DNA of 64,000 bases from an uncultured Verrucomicrobiales bacterium (GTDB lineage: Bacteria > Verrucomicrobiota > Verrucomicrobiia > Verrucomicrobiales > DEV007): NCBI GenBank assembly GCA_937891465.1, contig CALAHF010000139.1:1-64000 (forward strand), in the 5' to 3' direction. A program made the translations under genes and the position numbers. Under the pieces are notes generated by a model. It searched no databases. It was not told where the DNA came from and saw nothing but the letters and a program-made list of their open reading frames with translations. The stretch's first letter is position 1; every line of letters begins with the position of its first letter. Positions 61,661 to 64,000 of this stretch are shown one piece after another.

Positions 61661-61697
61661 AAATTCCCGTTCAAATCGAAGGAGGGAACGGGAATTT
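61661..61697. promoter_or_regulatory. Strong 12-base inverted repeat upstream of ECF sigma gene
   Basis: AAATTCCCGTTC and GAACGGGAATTT are perfect 12-base arms around a 13-base loop containing GAAGGAGG. It ends 128 bases before the sigma-factor ATG. Related TTCC/GGAA motifs recur on both sides. It could be an operator or an RNA hairpin; no U-tract follows. Confidence 0.5.
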
Positions 61698-61825
61698 GAA
61701 GGAATTGATTTCAGGCCTAATTTTGTAAAGCCTGAGAATTCCATTTTTTGCGTCCGCATCTCGTAAAAATCACCATCTCTTCCTGTTAGTTTTTTTAGCC
61801 ACCGGCAGTGTTATGGTTGAGACCG

Positions 61826-62380
61826 ATGGCACATTCTGAAAATACTCCCAGCGCATTGGAAGACGCCCGCTACGAAATTTTCGTGGCTAAATTCGCGCAT
61901 TACGAGCCGGACCTGCGCCGATTTGTCCGCTCACTTTTACCAACAGCAACCGATGCGGATGACGTCCTTCAACAGACAGCGATCGTGATTTGGCGGAAAT
62001 TTGATCAATATGATCCGGAGACGAACTTCATGAAGTGGGCTTGTGTCATCGCCCGTTTCGAGTCCCTGGCTTATCGCCGAAAAATGGCGCGGGACCGACT
62101 CGTTTTCCGCGAAGATGTTCTCGAACTGATGGCTGATGAAGGTGTTGAAGAGATTGATTCGCGCCGCGCGGAACACGAAGCACTTGAAACCTGCCTCGCC
62201 GCGATGCCCGAGAAACAACGCAAGTTTGTCATGCTCGCCTACACCTCCAGCATAAAAATCAAAGAACTCGCTGAAGAAGCCGGCTCAAGCTCGGCCGCGT
62301 TTTACATGCGCTTGAAACGCTTTCGCCATCAACTGATGAAATGCGTCGAAGAAAAAACTCAACGGATGGAGAACGCATGA
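61826..62380 (+). CDS. ECF-family sigma factor coupled to a FecR-LamG gene
   Basis: This 184-residue sigma factor is of the kind common in Planctomycetota and Verrucomicrobiota: region 2 with RRFVRSLLPTATDADDVLQQ and YDPETNFMKWACVIARFESL, region 4 with AMPEKQRKFVMLAYTSSIKIKELAEEAG and SSAAFYMRLKRFRHQL. ATG 61826 is chosen over GTG 61808. Its TGA overlaps the ATG of the downstream gene (ATGATGA), so the pair is co-translated. The partner's N-terminal part probably binds it as an anti-sigma factor. Confidence 0.92.
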   Translation: MAHSENTPSALEDARYEIFVAKFAHYEPDLRRFVRSLLPTATDADDVLQQTAIVIWRKFDQYDPETNFMKWACVIARFESLAYRRKMARDRLVFREDVLELMADEGVEEIDSRRAEHEALETCLAAMPEKQRKFVMLAYTSSIKIKELAEEAGSSSAAFYMRLKRFRHQLMKCVEEKTQRMENA

Positions 62381-64000
62381 TGAAATCGAATCCAAAAATG
62401 AATTTTGACGATCTCCCATTCGAAGAGCAAGAATGGCTCGATGATTATCTCGACGGCACCATTTTGCCTGACGACTTCGCGGCGTTTCAGAACCGCTTGC
62501 ACGAAAGCCCCGAGCTTCGTGCCATCGCCCGTCGCTATCTCGCAATCGATGATTCATTGCGCCAGGGCATCGAATTCGATTCAAATGCGGCGGCGGCGGC
62601 AGCGGCAACCCCATGGTTGAAGCTCGAAGATGCACCGATGGAAGACGTTAAAGTCGTTCGTTTTCCAAAATTGATGCCAATAGCGGCAGCAGCGACGATT
62701 GCATTTTTGCTTGGCTCGGCGGCGATGATGGTTTTCCGACCTGGGGAAACGATCGCAACAGTGGACGGGCAATCGGCGGAAGGATTCGCCGTAGTCGAAC
62801 AGCTCTTCGATGCTGAGTGGCCAAACTCCGATTCACAATTTCGCGAAGGTGACACCATCGGTGCTGAAGTTTTCAGACTCGCGAGCGGCACTGCTGAGAT
62901 TCAATTTTTCTCCGGTGCCATGATGACGGTTGAAGGCCCCGCAGAAATTTCATTGAAGTCCGCGTGGGAAGCGGCCTGCATCGAAGGCTCCGTTCGCATG
63001 AATGTTCCGCCCGCAGCACGCGGCTTCAAACTTCAGGCACCCTCAACTGAAATCATCGATCTCGGCACCGAATTTGGACTCGAGGTTCGCAATGGAAAAG
63101 GCCATGTCGAAGTCTTCGATGGCGAAATCGCAATTCGGCATCATGGGGCGACCGAGCAGCAACTGGTGACCAAAGGAAACGCGCTTGGTCTTTCTCCCGA
63201 TGGACCCGGCGGCCCCTCGCCTATTGGCTCTGTGGAATTCCCCGATGCCCGCATGTTTGACTCGCAGGCCAAAGAACAGCAGCAATCTGATTTCGCACAC
63301 TGGCAGGCGCATCGTGATTCACTGGCGAAAGACGAACGACTCATCGCTTACTACACTTTCGATCGAGTTGCAGATGATTCGCTCATTCCTGATTTAAAGA
63401 TACCCCGTAATACCGAACTCGACGGAGCCGTCGTCATGGCAGAACCCGTTGATGGACGGTGGCCGGGAATGAAATCGGCTCTCGAATTCCGGCGTCCCAG
63501 CGCGCGGGTGCGGGTCAATATTCCCGGCGATTTTTCCGCCTTCACCTTTGCAACCTGGGTGCGCATCGACAGCCTCGATCGCAAATACAACGCGCTTTTC
63601 ATGGGCGACAGCTACGAAACAGGCGAACCACATTGGCAGATCCGAGACGACGGCGCTCTGATGCTTTCGGTCATGGTAGACAATTCAAAACCCAATCCCG
63701 GGGCACTAAATGACGCAGGGCTTCATCGCGTTTATTTTTCTCCGCCGATTTGGGAAATGTCGATGAGCGGTCAGTGGATGCACGTCGCCTCAGTCTACGA
63801 TCCGGTGGCGCGGGCCGTGTCTCACTATGTGAATGGGAAACAAATTTCGACTCAAGAAATCGTCGACAAATTTTTCATCAATACACTTCGCATCGGCAAT
63901 GCCGAGATCGGAAACTGGGGCCTTCCCTTCCGCGAAGATCCCTGGTTCGCGATCCGGAATTTGAATGGCCGGATGGATGAAATCGCGATTTTCGATGCTG
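62377..64000 (+). CDS. FecR-type anti-sigma/LamG-domain membrane protein, C-terminus cut
   Basis: This protein has 541 codons in the window and runs off the end. The N-terminal cytoplasmic part (about 1-85: FEEQEWLDDYLDGTILPDDF) resembles zinc-free anti-sigma helical domains. One transmembrane helix follows (LMPIAAAATIAFLLGSAAMM), then a FecR domain (about 140-260: LASGTAEIQFFSGAMMTVEGPAEI, LGTEFGLEVRNGKGHVEVFDG) and a LamG/concanavalin-like domain (about 330 on: AYYTFDRVADDSL, FTFATWVRIDSLDRKYNALF, WMHVASVYDP). This sigma/FecR/LamG set is widespread in Planctomycetota and Verrucomicrobiota. It starts at ATG 62377, overlapping the sigma stop. Confidence 0.92.
   Translation, partial: MMKSNPKMNFDDLPFEEQEWLDDYLDGTILPDDFAAFQNRLHESPELRAIARRYLAIDDSLRQGIEFDSNAAAAAAATPWLKLEDAPMEDVKVVRFPKLMPIAAAATIAFLLGSAAMMVFRPGETIATVDGQSAEGFAVVEQLFDAEWPNSDSQFREGDTIGAEVFRLASGTAEIQFFSGAMMTVEGPAEISLKSAWEAACIEGSVRMNVPPAARGFKLQAPSTEIIDLGTEFGLEVRNGKGHVEVFDGEIAIRHHGATEQQLVTKGNALGLSPDGPGGPSPIGSVEFPDARMFDSQAKEQQQSDFAHWQAHRDSLAKDERLIAYYTFDRVADDSLIPDLKIPRNTELDGAVVMAEPVDGRWPGMKSALEFRRPSARVRVNIPGDFSAFTFATWVRIDSLDRKYNALFMGDSYETGEPHWQIRDDGALMLSVMVDNSKPNPGALNDAGLHRVYFSPPIWEMSMSGQWMHVASVYDPVARAVSHYVNGKQISTQEIVDKFFINTLRIGNAEIGNWGLPFREDPWFAIRNLNGRMDEIAIFDA

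Noticed and set aside
1-64000. CRISPR arrays, tRNA, rRNA, insertion sequences
   Set aside because: No regularly spaced direct repeats, no cloverleaf-like CCA-ending segments in the intergenic gaps and no transposase frames were found on reading.

Overview
The window looks like chromosomal DNA of a member of the Verrucomicrobiota, with Planctomycetota as the less likely alternative. It carries four large proteins with planctomycete-type cytochrome domains (PSCyt1 with DUF1549/DUF1553, or with DUF1587/1592/1588/1585), a Tat-exported DUF1501 protein, an ECF sigma factor coupled to a FecR-LamG protein, a Cys-type sulfatase and a PEP-CTERM/exosortase pair. The dinB gene has a LexA-like box close to the motif reported for Verrucomicrobia (TGTTC-N4-GAACA). 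No rRNA, tRNA, intact transposase or CRISPR array was seen.

Layout. 0-7.2 kb: a truncated DUF1549/DUF1553 gene, an exported archaemetzincin-like protease coupled to an ABCG-type transporter, and an ArsR regulator divergent from a split YeeE/YedE sulfur-transport pair. 7.3-16.3 kb: DUF1501, a double-protease HtrA-like protein, and divergently a Big-domain/DUF1549/DUF1553 protein with a PPC-domain protein. 16.3-19.2 kb: a divergent pair of small HTH regulators, a ParB-like fragment, an amino-acid ABC permease and ATPase, and a decayed YeaQ-type gene. 19.2-26.7 kb: alkC coupled to a DUF1592-type cytochrome gene, rlmN, creB-creC, and a toxin-antitoxin pair with one stop codon in each gene. 26.7-43.1 kb: mostly housekeeping genes (carB, a SNF2 helicase, glyS, a Gfo/Idh/MocA oxidoreductase, pabB, dinB). 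43.1-49.0 kb: a four-gene minus-strand operon of DUF1549/DUF1553 protein, sulfatase and two membrane proteins. 49.2-56.4 kb: membrane and secreted proteins of unknown role, an rtcR remnant, an MmcB-like nuclease and a DMT transporter. 56.5-61.5 kb: TetR, an ECF sigma factor, a VIT-vWA protein ending in a PEP-CTERM signal, and its exosortase. 61.5-64 kb: an ECF sigma factor and a FecR-LamG protein that runs off the window.

The most unusual signal is a dispersed 43-nt palindromic repeat with the architecture 14-nt arm, 15-nt centre, 14-nt arm. I count fourteen full or degenerate copies plus one half copy. Most lie between genes. Several supply the start codon, stop codon or terminal residues of a neighbouring gene, and one lies in frame inside a DUF1553 gene. 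No mobilising enzyme is present.

The second unusual signal is a set of accessory genes that remain recognisable yet carry in-frame stops or frameshifts: YeaQ, both toxin-antitoxin genes, the VIT-vWA protein, the exosortase, two membrane or secreted proteins and an rtcR remnant. The long core genes among them are intact. This argues against uniform sequencing error and for ongoing loss of accessory functions; readthrough remains possible for the exosortase module.
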